From contig JBBJJH010000005.1 of assembly GCA_037623315.1 (NCBI GenBank), forward strand, positions 1-64,000: a DNA stretch of 64,000 nt, in the 5' to 3' direction. Shown here in pieces: positions 52,486 through 61,343 of this stretch; the first letter of the stretch is position 1; every line of letters starts with the position of its first letter. The notes under the pieces were generated by a model. The model saw nothing but the letters and a program-made list of their open reading frames with translations, ran no database searches and was not told the DNA's origin. A program made the translations under genes and the position numbers. The DNA is from Halanaerobiaceae bacterium ANBcell28. GTDB lineage: Bacteria > Bacillota > Halanaerobiia > Halanaerobiales > DTU029.

Positions 52486-53940
52486 CTAAAGCATATAGTC
52501 AAAGAAGGAACTTAAAAAAGACATGATTCTAACAATACCAAGCTTTAAGAATGAGGTATTTAGTCGTAAGCCTGTAGCAGGCTTTTCTTCATTAACTAGT
52601 ACACTTTGATTTATTTGATTTTGAATATTGTTTTTAAGCTTGCAGGCAAATTCTTTGCTATCAATTACCATCATAGTTTCTGTACTGAGATAAGTACTTC
52701 GTGAATCTACATTAAAGGACCCAACTAAACTTATTCTATTGTCAAAAACAAATGATTTCGCATGGATTGATCCATTACCATGATATTCGTATAGTTTATT
52801 TACCCTATCAGCTATATTATTTCGATGTCTTATATATCCAGAACTAGCAAAAAAATTTGGACTTGAGGCTAGAGAATTTGTAATTATATTTATTTCTTTA
52901 GCATTAATCTTATCTAAGTCTAGATAATTTAGCATATCATTTGTTGGTATTATATATGGACTTTGTACCCAAACTGATTTTTCGGCATCTTCAATTAATC
53001 TTGTAATATCATACCAAACATGTGGTTCTTTTCTAAAACGTTCAATAGGATTATGAATTAGGCTAATATTATTAGTACTTATAGATTTTCCTAACCAATC
53101 AATTGACTTATTAAATAACTCTGGATGACTTACTTTAGTTTTTGCTAAAAAATCTCTCATATTATCAAGTTGCCTGTTAAATCTATTTTCTTGTATATTT
53201 TTGATTTTTTGATAAGGAGGCCTTGAGTATTGATGTTTCCATACATAGTCAAAGTATTCTCTCAGTTCATGAATTACACTATTATCTGTAGTATTTAGAT
53301 CAGTATTTATAATAGCAATATCTCTATCATTTGAAATTCTACCTTTGTAATTTTCATCAAAATATTTATCACCAATATTTCTACCACCTATTAAGACTAT
53401 TCGATTATCTACAATTATATACTTATCATGAAGTCTATTGTTTAATGTCCAGGGCTGTAGTAATCTTATTGGTTCATAAAACTTTAAGTGAATATTGGGA
53501 TGAGCGTTAAGAGAATATAATTTATTCCTGATATTGACGTTTAAGAGATTATATAAGCCATCAATGATCATCCTTATTTCAACACCGCGATCAGCTGCAT
53601 CTATTAGTGTGCTGAGTAATATATTAGCAAAAAAATCATTATGGATTTTAAAAGCAGATATATCAATGTAATCTTCTGCATTCTCAATCATATTTATACG
53701 CTTTAGACTGGCATCATTCATATTTTCTAGTAAAATTATTCTATCTTGACTAATGTCATTACTCAAAAAGCGGTTGATATCATATTTATGTATAAATGAA
53801 TTATCATAATTAATAAAATTAAATAATAATACTCCAAAGAAAAAGGTGTAAATCATATATATTATGAGACTTGTTTTTGCAAAAAAAAGAGTTTTCTGAG
53901 TACTGCTTTCTCGAAGATTATTTTTTAATTTAGTATTCAT
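52486..53940 (-). CDS. Membrane phospholipase D-family protein
   Basis: 484 aa. One N-terminal membrane segment (about 20-44). Two HKD catalytic motifs: HDKYIIVDNRIVLIGGRN (about 169) and IHAKSFVFDNRISLVGS (about 390). This two-HKD arrangement is that of cardiolipin synthases and phospholipase D-like enzymes; the exact substrate (cardiolipin, other phospholipid or nucleic acid) cannot be decided. The N-terminal membrane anchor and neighbours suggest envelope lipid work. TTG/ATG choice: ATG at 53940 with AAGGGGG upstream. Confidence 0.88.
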   Translation of the reverse strand: MNTKLKNNLRESSTQKTLFFAKTSLIIYMIYTFFFGVLLFNFINYDNSFIHKYDINRFLSNDISQDRIILLENMNDASLKRINMIENAEDYIDISAFKIHNDFFANILLSTLIDAADRGVEIRMIIDGLYNLLNVNIRNKLYSLNAHPNIHLKFYEPIRLLQPWTLNNRLHDKYIIVDNRIVLIGGRNIGDKYFDENYKGRISNDRDIAIINTDLNTTDNSVIHELREYFDYVWKHQYSRPPYQKIKNIQENRFNRQLDNMRDFLAKTKVSHPELFNKSIDWLGKSISTNNISLIHNPIERFRKEPHVWYDITRLIEDAEKSVWVQSPYIIPTNDMLNYLDLDKINAKEINIITNSLASSPNFFASSGYIRHRNNIADRVNKLYEYHGNGSIHAKSFVFDNRISLVGSFNVDSRSTYLSTETMMVIDSKEFACKLKNNIQNQINQSVLVNEEKPATGLRLNTSFLKLGIVRIMSFLSSFFDYML

Positions 53941-54118
53941 TAATTGCTACCCCCTTTAATACCATTGATTAGATAATCGGTCTTTTTATATTGCTTAGCT
54001 TGAAAAAGCTAGATAATTTCTGTTGACATTAATTAATTATGAAAGATTCTTATATTATATGTATTACTCTAAGTAAATGATATCAAATACTTTTTTTTTC
54101 TGCAATATATATTTTTTT

Positions 54119-54147
54119 TTGACATTAACATAGAGCTTTGTTAAAAT
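54119..54147 (+). promoter_or_regulatory. Sigma-A promoter of the MFS gene
   Basis: TTGACA, 17 bases, TAAAAT. It leaves a leader of about 150 bases containing the dispersed repeat. Confidence 0.6.
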
Positions 54148-54194
54148 AATTTAGATCTTGACAATATTTCAAAAAGTCTATTACTATATAAAAA

Positions 54195-54246
54195 CCAAAC
54201 TTCGTAGTTAGTAGAAGAGTTTGTAATAGGCCTCCGACTTAGCCAT
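54195..54246 (+). repeat. Dispersed intergenic repeat, copy 4
   Basis: CCAAACTTCGTAGTTAG ... TAGGCCTCCGACTTAGCCAT; degenerate but in the same order as the copy at 23443. Confidence 0.35.
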
Positions 54247-54305
54247 TTGATGAATTAAGGTTAAAAATGATTATAAATTTTTATAAAATTATAAAGGGGT
54301 ATAAA

Positions 54306-55535
54306 ATGGAAAAATACAAAACTCAAGTAAAGAAATTTAGTTTGTTACAATGGTTTTTTTGGAGCTCCTGGGCTACTTATGGTGCGTATTTAGTATATTA
54401 TCTAACAGAGATAGGTTATAGCAATATAGAAATTGGTACAGTTATGTCAGTGAGAACTGTATTGGGGCTTATAGGTGAACCTATTTTAGGTTATATATCA
54501 GATTACTATCATACAAATAAAAAGATTTTTATATTAGGAATGTTAGCAATTGCTCTTGTAGTATTGCCGTTTCCATATTATAACTGGTGGCTAATCTTAA
54601 TTTCTACAGCAATCCTTGGTTTCTTTTGGGCACCACAACAATCAATACTAGATAGCTGGATTTTGAAAAGCTCAGATAAACTAGCTGATAATTATGGCTT
54701 TATGAGAGCATGGGGTTCAGTAGGTTTTGCAGTAATAGTGGTGATCTTTGGCTGGGCCCTTGATATCTTTGGCTTTAGTATACTCTTTGTATCACATGCA
54801 ATTATACTTATTATTACAGCTATAATAGCTTATTTTATAAGCGATGTTAAGGATGAAAAATCTCTAGTGGAAAAAGTCAATGAGAGGGAAGATGATAAGC
54901 CTAACAATGATAAGGAAAAAAGAGAAAAAACAAAAGAAAACCCCTTTATTCTTTTTAAGAATTTGGAATATAATATTATTTTACTAAGTTCTATTTTTGT
55001 TTTTATCCCTAATAGTATTATATTTATCTATTTGCCTAATTTTATTAGAGGGGTAGGGGGTACTACAAGTTTATTAGGAGTAGTGCTGTTTTTAAATGCC
55101 CTTAGTGAAGCACCTATTTTCTTTCTTGGAAAAAAATTAATAAAAAGATTTAAAGCAATTCCTTTACTTTTATTAGCCAGCATTTTTTATATGATACGTG
55201 TAATCCTGGTCTATGAAGCAAGTGGACAGATCAATTTCTTAATCTTTGGCGCATTACAATCACTATCATTTAGTGTTTTATTGATAACTGCCAGATTCCA
55301 TATCAATTATATTGCACCTGAATCTTTAAAAACTACAGCCCAATCAATTTTTACTATGGCTATGTTTGGTATAGGTGGTATAATAGCCAGTCTTTTTGGT
55401 GGGTATATAATGGATTTTTATGGCATGACAACTTTGTATAGAATCTCTTTAATGATAAGTGGGATAGGGATATTTTTAATTGCAGCTTTGCTTGTTTATC
55501 GTAGATTGGAGAAGAGTGATCATAATTATCATTAG
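54306..55535 (+). CDS. MFS transporter, sugar/nucleoside:H+ symporter-like
   Basis: 409 aa with about 12 predicted membrane segments and a cytoplasmic Lys/Glu-rich loop in the middle (about 190-220: KVNEREDDKPNNDKEKRE). LacY/nucleoside-symporter-like features: FSLLQWFFWSSWATYGAYLV at the start and GEPILGYISDYYHTNKK after helix 2. Substrate not predictable. ATG at 54306 with AAAGGGG upstream; the longer in-frame start has none. Confidence 0.88.
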   Translation: MEKYKTQVKKFSLLQWFFWSSWATYGAYLVYYLTEIGYSNIEIGTVMSVRTVLGLIGEPILGYISDYYHTNKKIFILGMLAIALVVLPFPYYNWWLILISTAILGFFWAPQQSILDSWILKSSDKLADNYGFMRAWGSVGFAVIVVIFGWALDIFGFSILFVSHAIILIITAIIAYFISDVKDEKSLVEKVNEREDDKPNNDKEKREKTKENPFILFKNLEYNIILLSSIFVFIPNSIIFIYLPNFIRGVGGTTSLLGVVLFLNALSEAPIFFLGKKLIKRFKAIPLLLLASIFYMIRVILVYEASGQINFLIFGALQSLSFSVLLITARFHINYIAPESLKTTAQSIFTMAMFGIGGIIASLFGGYIMDFYGMTTLYRISLMISGIGIFLIAALLVYRRLEKSDHNYH

Positions 55536-55559
55536 AGCCAATATCCTCTCCAATTATCA

Positions 55560-56438
55560 TTAATTATGCAAATTTGCTGATATATTATCAATTCGTTTTA
55601 GAAAGTTTATGATCAGATCAGGTTTGTCAGTTATATAGGCATCTGCTTTAAAATGAGATAGTATTTTAACCTGCCATGCCTGATTTATTACATAAGGTGC
55701 AACAAATAGACCTTTATTATGAGCTCTTGCTATATACCAAGGCCAGGCCATAAATCCTTTAGGTCCTAAACCATGGGCGTATTTTTGGGCCAGCTCTAGC
55801 CAATTGTCCCAGGATTTTCTGCTAATCATATTATCGTTAACTAATAATATTCGGGGACAGGAAGGAGCTAATTCCTTTAATTTTTCAAGACTATTAAGAT
55901 TGAAAGATAAAAATACAAGTCTCTCTACTGAAGCATCTTCTTTTTTATTTTTATTATTTTTTTTCAGCCAGCCCATTTCTCGTAGAATTGTTATAGTTTC
56001 TTCTTCAATACCAGGATAAAGTTGAGGATGCTTAAATTCGAGAAACAAGCCTGTTTCTCTTTCTTTACTATTTGCAATTTCTAATAATTCTCTCAAAGTA
56101 ATTATTTTCAAACCCTGAAATTCCTTTTTTGCCTTTTGGGGATATTTTTTATTAAACCAGCTACCAATGTCAAGTTTTTTCAATTCCTGGTATGTGAAAT
56201 TTTCAAGCTCATAATTATTTCTAGCGGGGAATATCTCTTCAACATTGCTTAGCTTTTTTAAGTTCCTGTCATGGAAGATAACTATTACTCCATCCTTGCT
56301 TCTTTGTAAATCAGCTTCTAAATAATCAGCATTTTCTGTTATAGCTCTTAGATAGGCCAGTTTTGTAGATTCAGGTGCAAGAGCAGAGGCTCCCCTATGT
56401 GCGATTACTGAAGGATAGTGAATATCTAGCCTTTTCAT
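55560..56438 (-). CDS. Glycerophosphodiester phosphodiesterase
   Basis: 292 aa from ATG 56438. Hydrolyses glycerophosphodiesters to glycerol-3-phosphate. Catalytic motifs VIAHRGASALAPEST, EADLQRSKDG and FHDRNL are present, and IITLRELLE and LEFKHP follow. The ATG has AAAGGACGAG upstream. The frame is open further upstream to 56549 and would add a membrane helix (IIGAIFIILSGVFILFYGGY); see findings. It directly follows the LtaS-like gene on the same strand, so the two are probably an operon handling glycerophosphate polymers. Confidence 0.9.
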   Translation of the reverse strand: MKRLDIHYPSVIAHRGASALAPESTKLAYLRAITENADYLEADLQRSKDGVIVIFHDRNLKKLSNVEEIFPARNNYELENFTYQELKKLDIGSWFNKKYPQKAKKEFQGLKIITLRELLEIANSKERETGLFLEFKHPQLYPGIEEETITILREMGWLKKNNKNKKEDASVERLVFLSFNLNSLEKLKELAPSCPRILLVNDNMISRKSWDNWLELAQKYAHGLGPKGFMAWPWYIARAHNKGLFVAPYVINQAWQVKILSHFKADAYITDKPDLIINFLKRIDNISANLHN

Positions 56439-56545
56439 TATATCTCGTCCTTTGAGGGATGGACATATTAGATAATATCCACCATAAAAGAGTATAAAAA
56501 CCCCTGATAATATAATAAAAATTGCACCTATTATATATTGATAAA

Positions 56546-58447
56546 TTATTGAACACCTCCAAAAATATTATTACTCCTACTGAAGACAACGTTTCTCATA
56601 TAATATATAACTTGCTCAATCCATTCTTTTTGCTCTTCACTTAAGACTACATTATCCTCTTTAGCTTTATCTAAATATCCTATTTTTTCGAATTCCCCCT
56701 GTTGCCTTACAAAAAGCTGATCTTTATATAATATTTGTGGATTTTCATGTAAGAATAAAACAGGCCATTCCTTAGCTCTTAATAATGATCTCCCTACAAA
56801 GGTTTCGGGTATAGATTCTATCCCTAGTATATCTAATATTGTAGGAGCTATATCAGTGAAGCTAGCAAGCCTTTCATTAATACCACTCTCAATATCAGGA
56901 TGTATGATCAAAAGAGGGACATGTTCTGGAGCTTTAACATTTCTTTTAAGATTAAAATTACGTGGTGAAGAATAAAGCTCAGTATTTATATCAGATTCAT
57001 GGTCAGAGTATATAATAAAGAGGGTATCTTCCTTCAATCCCCTTTCTTCAAGCCCCTGGAAAAACATTTCCATTGATTTATCAAGAAATGCAATAGAATT
57101 AAAAAAGTCCTGCACTAATCTATTATCTATATTTGAAAATTCTTCCTTTGCTTGCTCAGGAGGATAAAAGTAAAAAGGTGTATGACTTGTCAGAGAGATA
57201 AAAAAGGCGAAAAAAGGTTCTTCTGTGCCTTCTAATAAATCTAGTGATTGATGGAAAAAGTCATAATCATTTAGACCTAATTTGTCTTCAACATCCATTT
57301 TTAAATTGTCTTTTTGATAATCTTCAAGACTATAGAATTTATTAAATCCTAAATCAGGAAAAGCTAGGTCGCGGTTAAAAAAGCTTTTATCATTACCGTG
57401 AAAAGCCAGTGTTTGATATCCTTTTTCTTTTAGAATTTTAGCTAGAGAACCTAGATTGCTAAAATCATTTTCTCGAAAAGCGTAATTTCGATTAATAGGG
57501 TATAGAGATGTCAAGAAAGAAAGATCTGCATCAAAGCTTCCATTTACATGCTGGGCATAAAAATTATTGAAATACAAACTTTCTTTTTTAAGATTATTTA
57601 AAAAGGGATTTATTTCTATTCCTTCATACTTATAATCCATTAATTTTTCATCAAGGGACTCTAACTGTATAGCTATTATATTAGGCATATTTTCAATTAT
57701 AGGCTCAGAGTCTATATTGTTATCAATTCTTAGCTTTACTGCCTCTATTTCAGAGCTTATAAAGCTATCAGGGGATAGATAATCATAGACTTCGATTGCA
57801 TATAGGGGTAATAAGCCATAGACATTAGCAAATTTAATAGTGCTATCTTGATAGAGTTCAAGTGGATTTTTATTATCCAGAAGATAATTAGTAATTAGAA
57901 TTTGGGAAAATAAAAGGACGACAATTAGAGCATATCTAGGTACTTTTGCTTTTCTTTTTTTATAATAAAATGAGCTAGCACTCTTTTGGAATCCTTTCAT
58001 AGAAAATCTGTAATTTGATTTCTTCATCCTAGGTATAAAAAATGCTAAAAGGAAGATATCAAGTATAAATAAAATATCGTATGGTCTAATAATATGTCTT
58101 AGTAATACTGAAAAGAGAGAAAAAGTCCCAGTACCTTCTCCAAGTATCATATCATTAACACTTAAAAAATTACCAAAATATCGATTATACCAAAAATTAG
58201 ACATAAACATAGATGTAAAGGCTATTGATAGTAAAAATAAAAATATTCTTCCTTTTTTACTATTTCCTAATGGAAGTAGCAATAAAATAAAGATAGCCAT
58301 AAATGCAATGTTTCTTAAAATAAGACCGCTAATGGATGGGACATATAAGATACGTAAAAATAAAAAATTATACTTAAATAAAAAACCTAGAATTAGAATA
58401 GTAATAAAAATCTTTCCCCTAGAATTTAATTTATTAAGTTTAGACAT
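56546..58447 (-). CDS. LtaS-like phosphoglycerol transferase (sulfatase fold)
   Basis: 633 aa. Five N-terminal membrane segments (about 12-190) then an extracellular sulfatase-fold domain (about 255-600). Metal and active-site motifs: IIAIQLESLDE (Glu), FYAQHVNGSFDADLSFLTSLYP, where the LtaS catalytic Thr is replaced by Ser, AFHGND (His), FFNRD (Arg) and IIYSDHESD (Asp-His). It transfers glycerophosphate from phosphatidylglycerol, as LtaS or MdoB do. Ribosome binding site AAAGGAGAT. Its stop lies immediately before the glycerophosphodiesterase. A Gram-positive-type enzyme in a cell with an outer membrane. Confidence 0.9.
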   Translation of the reverse strand: MSKLNKLNSRGKIFITILILGFLFKYNFLFLRILYVPSISGLILRNIAFMAIFILLLLPLGNSKKGRIFLFLLSIAFTSMFMSNFWYNRYFGNFLSVNDMILGEGTGTFSLFSVLLRHIIRPYDILFILDIFLLAFFIPRMKKSNYRFSMKGFQKSASSFYYKKRKAKVPRYALIVVLLFSQILITNYLLDNKNPLELYQDSTIKFANVYGLLPLYAIEVYDYLSPDSFISSEIEAVKLRIDNNIDSEPIIENMPNIIAIQLESLDEKLMDYKYEGIEINPFLNNLKKESLYFNNFYAQHVNGSFDADLSFLTSLYPINRNYAFRENDFSNLGSLAKILKEKGYQTLAFHGNDKSFFNRDLAFPDLGFNKFYSLEDYQKDNLKMDVEDKLGLNDYDFFHQSLDLLEGTEEPFFAFFISLTSHTPFYFYPPEQAKEEFSNIDNRLVQDFFNSIAFLDKSMEMFFQGLEERGLKEDTLFIIYSDHESDINTELYSSPRNFNLKRNVKAPEHVPLLIIHPDIESGINERLASFTDIAPTILDILGIESIPETFVGRSLLRAKEWPVLFLHENPQILYKDQLFVRQQGEFEKIGYLDKAKEDNVVLSEEQKEWIEQVIYYMRNVVFSRSNNIFGGVQ

Positions 58448-58698
58448 AGAAGATCTCCTTTCAAATAAGTAATTATGATGTCTTAATAATATATAAAAGA
58501 GAAGTGAAATGCAAGCTTAAAGTCATTTATATTAAAGCCAAACTTGAAAAAGATGGTCTTTTTTGTATTTTTATTGAAAAAAATAAAGGAAATAAACGTT
58601 TAACATAGAATTATTAACTTATAAAAAATAACAGTTTTTACATTTAGAGGTTCAAAAATGAAAAACTTTGCAAACGCTTTTAAGAAAGGGGGATTAAA

Positions 58699-58878
58699 TT
58701 GTTTGGAATTACGGATTCATCTATATGGCTCGCTTATGTTCTTTGTTTTTTAAGTGCTTTGTTATGTATCATATATGGATTAAAGAATTGGAACAAAGGA
58801 TTAGAAAATGAAAATGAAGAGATGGAAGAAGAATTACGTTGGGAAAAAGTAGAACAAGAGATTGAAGAAAATTTGTAA
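58699..58878 (+). CDS. Symporter small accessory protein
   Basis: 59 aa. TTG start with AAAGGGGGA upstream. One membrane helix (IWLAYVLCFLSALLCIIYGL) followed by NWNKG and an acidic tail. This is the small partner often encoded just before sodium:solute symporters; the symporter starts 57 bases later. Role presumed in symporter stability or activity. Confidence 0.82.
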   Translation: MFGITDSSIWLAYVLCFLSALLCIIYGLKNWNKGLENENEEMEEELRWEKVEQEIEENL

Positions 58879-58935
58879 ATCTAAACTTATTGTAGAACTT
58901 AAATTATAAATGAGTAGGAGAGAAGGGAGAATCTT

Positions 58936-60549
58936 ATGAATAGAATTATTATTACTGTTGTATATCTGGCTATTTTAGCCTTTCTTGGTTTTTTGGGTTT
59001 TAAGCATACAAAGAATTCAAAGGATTATTTGATTGGTGGTCGTCAAATTCATCCTGTTATTATGGCTTTTTCTTATGGCGCTGCTTTTATAAGCACATCT
59101 GCAATTGTTGGTTTTGGTGGTGCTGCAGGTGTTTTTGGATTGGGTTTATTATGGTTGACTTTTCTTACTATCTTTGTAGGTGTATTTATAGCTTTTGTCT
59201 TACTGGGTAAACGCACAAGGAAGATGGGGCATAACCTTAATGCACATACTTTTCCAGAACTAATATCCAGGCGTTTTCAGTCAGTATTTATACAGAAATT
59301 TGCAGGGTCGCTTATCTTTTTATTCATGCCTCTTTATGCTGCAGCTGTAATGATAGGTGCATCAATGTTTTTAGAGGCCAGTCTTAATATAGATTATAAT
59401 GCTGCATTGTTTTCATTTTCAATATTAATTGCTATTTATGTATTTTATGGTGGTTTGAAAGGTGTTATGTACTCTGATGCATTTCAGGGTTCCTTAATGC
59501 TTGTAGGTATGAGTATTCTTTTGATTTGGGTGTATAGGAATTTAGGTGGAATAAGTAATGCACATATTCGATTAACAGAAATGATGTCCAATCCTCTTGT
59601 ACTTGAGCAGTTAGCAGATGAAGCTGCTAATATATTGCCTGGCTTTACTGGCTGGACATCTATGCCTGAATTTTTATCAATAAACTGGTGGTACTTAGTT
59701 TCATCCGTAATATTAGGAGTAGGTATTGGTGTATTAGCACAACCACAGCTTGTGGTGCGATTTATGACTGTTAAAAGCAATAGAGAATTAAATAGGGCTG
59801 TACCAGTTGGAGGTTTTTTTATCTTAATGATGACAGGTGTTGCTTTTATAGTTGGTGCCTTATCAAATGTTTATTTTTTTGATAAATATGGACAAATATC
59901 AGTTCTAGTGGCTGGTGATTCGGGGGGAATCATACCACTATATATAAATCACTTTATGCCTGAATGGTTTTCTTCGTTTTTTTTAGTTGTAATAGTAGCT
60001 GCTGGTATGTCAACTATAAGTTCTCAATTCCATGCTATGGGAACAGCTTTATCCAGGGATTTATTTAACTTAGAAGGTAAAAGCGAAGAGCAAAAACTTT
60101 TATTATCAAGAGTTGGTATGTTAATATCTATTATAATTACAATTATATTAGCTTATATATTACCACAAATATGGAGTGGCGCAATAGCAGCCAGCACAGC
60201 TCTTTTCTTTGGTATTTGTGGAGCTTCTTTTATACCAATGTATGTAGGCGGTCTTTATTTTAAAAAAATGCCCAAGGAAGCCGCAGAATGGGGTATGGTA
60301 GCAGGTTTCATTACCAGTCTATTCTGGATAGTTTTTGTACATATTACAGAATCGGCTTCTTTAAGAATAGCAGATGCTATTTTTTCTCGTCCTAGTCTGG
60401 CATACGGTAGTATATGGGCCTGGGTTGATCCAATAGTTATAGCTTTATCTATTTCCATTTTAGTAACTATTCTCTTAAGTTTCCTTAAAAAGAGTAATTT
60501 AAAGGAAGAACACCTAGACATTTGTTTTAAAGGAATAGATATGAAATGA
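58936..60549 (+). CDS. Sodium:solute symporter (SSS family)
   Basis: 537 aa, about 13 membrane segments. N-terminal FGFKHTKNSKDYLIGGRQIHP and AAFISTSAIVGFGGAAG are typical of SSS transporters; the Na-site segment VVIVAAGMSTISSQFHAMGTALSRDLF is also conserved. Imports a solute (amino acid, proline, acetate or similar; not decidable) with Na+. Useful for compatible-solute uptake in a saline habitat. GGAGAGAAGGGAG ribosome binding site; same operon as the small accessory protein. Confidence 0.92.
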   Translation: MNRIIITVVYLAILAFLGFLGFKHTKNSKDYLIGGRQIHPVIMAFSYGAAFISTSAIVGFGGAAGVFGLGLLWLTFLTIFVGVFIAFVLLGKRTRKMGHNLNAHTFPELISRRFQSVFIQKFAGSLIFLFMPLYAAAVMIGASMFLEASLNIDYNAALFSFSILIAIYVFYGGLKGVMYSDAFQGSLMLVGMSILLIWVYRNLGGISNAHIRLTEMMSNPLVLEQLADEAANILPGFTGWTSMPEFLSINWWYLVSSVILGVGIGVLAQPQLVVRFMTVKSNRELNRAVPVGGFFILMMTGVAFIVGALSNVYFFDKYGQISVLVAGDSGGIIPLYINHFMPEWFSSFFLVVIVAAGMSTISSQFHAMGTALSRDLFNLEGKSEEQKLLLSRVGMLISIIITIILAYILPQIWSGAIAASTALFFGICGASFIPMYVGGLYFKKMPKEAAEWGMVAGFITSLFWIVFVHITESASLRIADAIFSRPSLAYGSIWAWVDPIVIALSISILVTILLSFLKKSNLKEEHLDICFKGIDMK

Positions 60550-60575
60550 TAATTTAACTATTAGTCTATTGAAGC

Positions 60576-60618
60576 TGTCATGACTAAGCATACTTATGCG
60601 GTATCTAGAAACTTTGTG
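60576..60618 (-). repeat. Dispersed intergenic repeat, copy 5, inverted
   Basis: On the minus strand reads AAAGTTTCTAGATACCGCAT, then AAGTATGCTTAGTCATGAC, matching the order of the family core. Confidence 0.35.
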
Positions 60619-60648
60619 CTAATAGTAAAATAGAAATATTTATTTATA

Positions 60649-60684
60649 AAATCTCAGTCTAATTAAATAGATTGAGATTTTTTC
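60649..60684 (+). terminator. Rho-independent terminator after the symporter
   Basis: AATCTCAGTCTA / TAGATTGAGATT stem with a short loop, then TTTTTC. Confidence 0.85.
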
Positions 60685-60950
60685 TTTCTTCTTTATGCCT
60701 GAGTATAAAAGAGCTATAGTGAAGTAGTTTGACTTAATTACTTTAAATTACTAATAAATCAATTTAAGAAAACAAAAATATTTACGATATATAAATTGAA
60801 GTCATTAACTGTAGATTATATTGCATACTCAAACTTCCCAGTTGCTATAAAATCATCTGAGAAGTATGACTTACACTAAATCAAAGCTTTTAATACTTAG
60901 GGAATTAAATACATAAAGGAAATTATAGGGACAAAACAAGGAGGGAAATT

Positions 60951-61328
60951 ATGCGAATAGAGGGGATAGCCAATCAAAGTCAAGGGCAAAATCAAACAAG
61001 AATGGCTGATACTACTGTACAGGAGAGAGTGATTAGGGAAGATTTAAAAGAACAGTCCACTAATAATGGGCAGCTGGGACGGGAAAGTAAAGAAAACATT
61101 TTAAATGAAGATGAACTAATTCATATAATAGAAGAAGCTAATAAGGACTTTTTATTTTATGATCGAAAATTTGAGTTTAGTATTCATGAAGAAACAAAAG
61201 CTATTATGGTTAAAGTAATTAATGCTGGAACTGAAGAAATAATTAGAGAAATACCCTCTGAAAAGATTCTAGACATGGTAGCAAAAATGTGGGAAATGGC
61301 AGGAATCTTTGTAGACGAAAAGGTATAG
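60951..61328 (+). CDS. flaG: FlaG
   Basis: 125 aa. Acts on filament length or cap assembly. The C-terminal FlaG motif is clear: KFEFSIHEETKAIMVKVI, then EEIIREIPSEKILDMV. The N-terminal half is low-complexity Gln/Asn/Glu. GGAGGG upstream. It opens the flaG-fliD-fliT-like-fliS operon. Confidence 0.9.
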   Translation: MRIEGIANQSQGQNQTRMADTTVQERVIREDLKEQSTNNGQLGRESKENILNEDELIHIIEEANKDFLFYDRKFEFSIHEETKAIMVKVINAGTEEIIREIPSEKILDMVAKMWEMAGIFVDEKV

Positions 61329-61343
61329 AAAGAGGTGCTGTAA

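Larger units (their letters stand above)
53941..54305. other. Intergenic region between divergent genes
   Basis: Holds the MFS promoter at 54119 and repeat copy 4 at 54195. The rest is AT-rich with poly-T stretches; no further structure seen. Confidence 0.5.
60550..60950. other. Intergenic region, repeat and terminator
   Basis: 401 bases holding an inverted copy of the dispersed repeat, the terminator at 60649 and, near 60827, another weak copy (ATACTCAAACTTCCCAGTTGC). No gene seen. It must contain the promoter of the flaG-fliD operon, but I cannot place one with confidence. Confidence 0.5.

Noticed and set aside
58660-58685. TGCAAACGCTTTTA as a catabolite (cre) operator upstream of the symporter
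   Set aside because: It deviates from the cre consensus at key positions and lacks symmetry at its right end.
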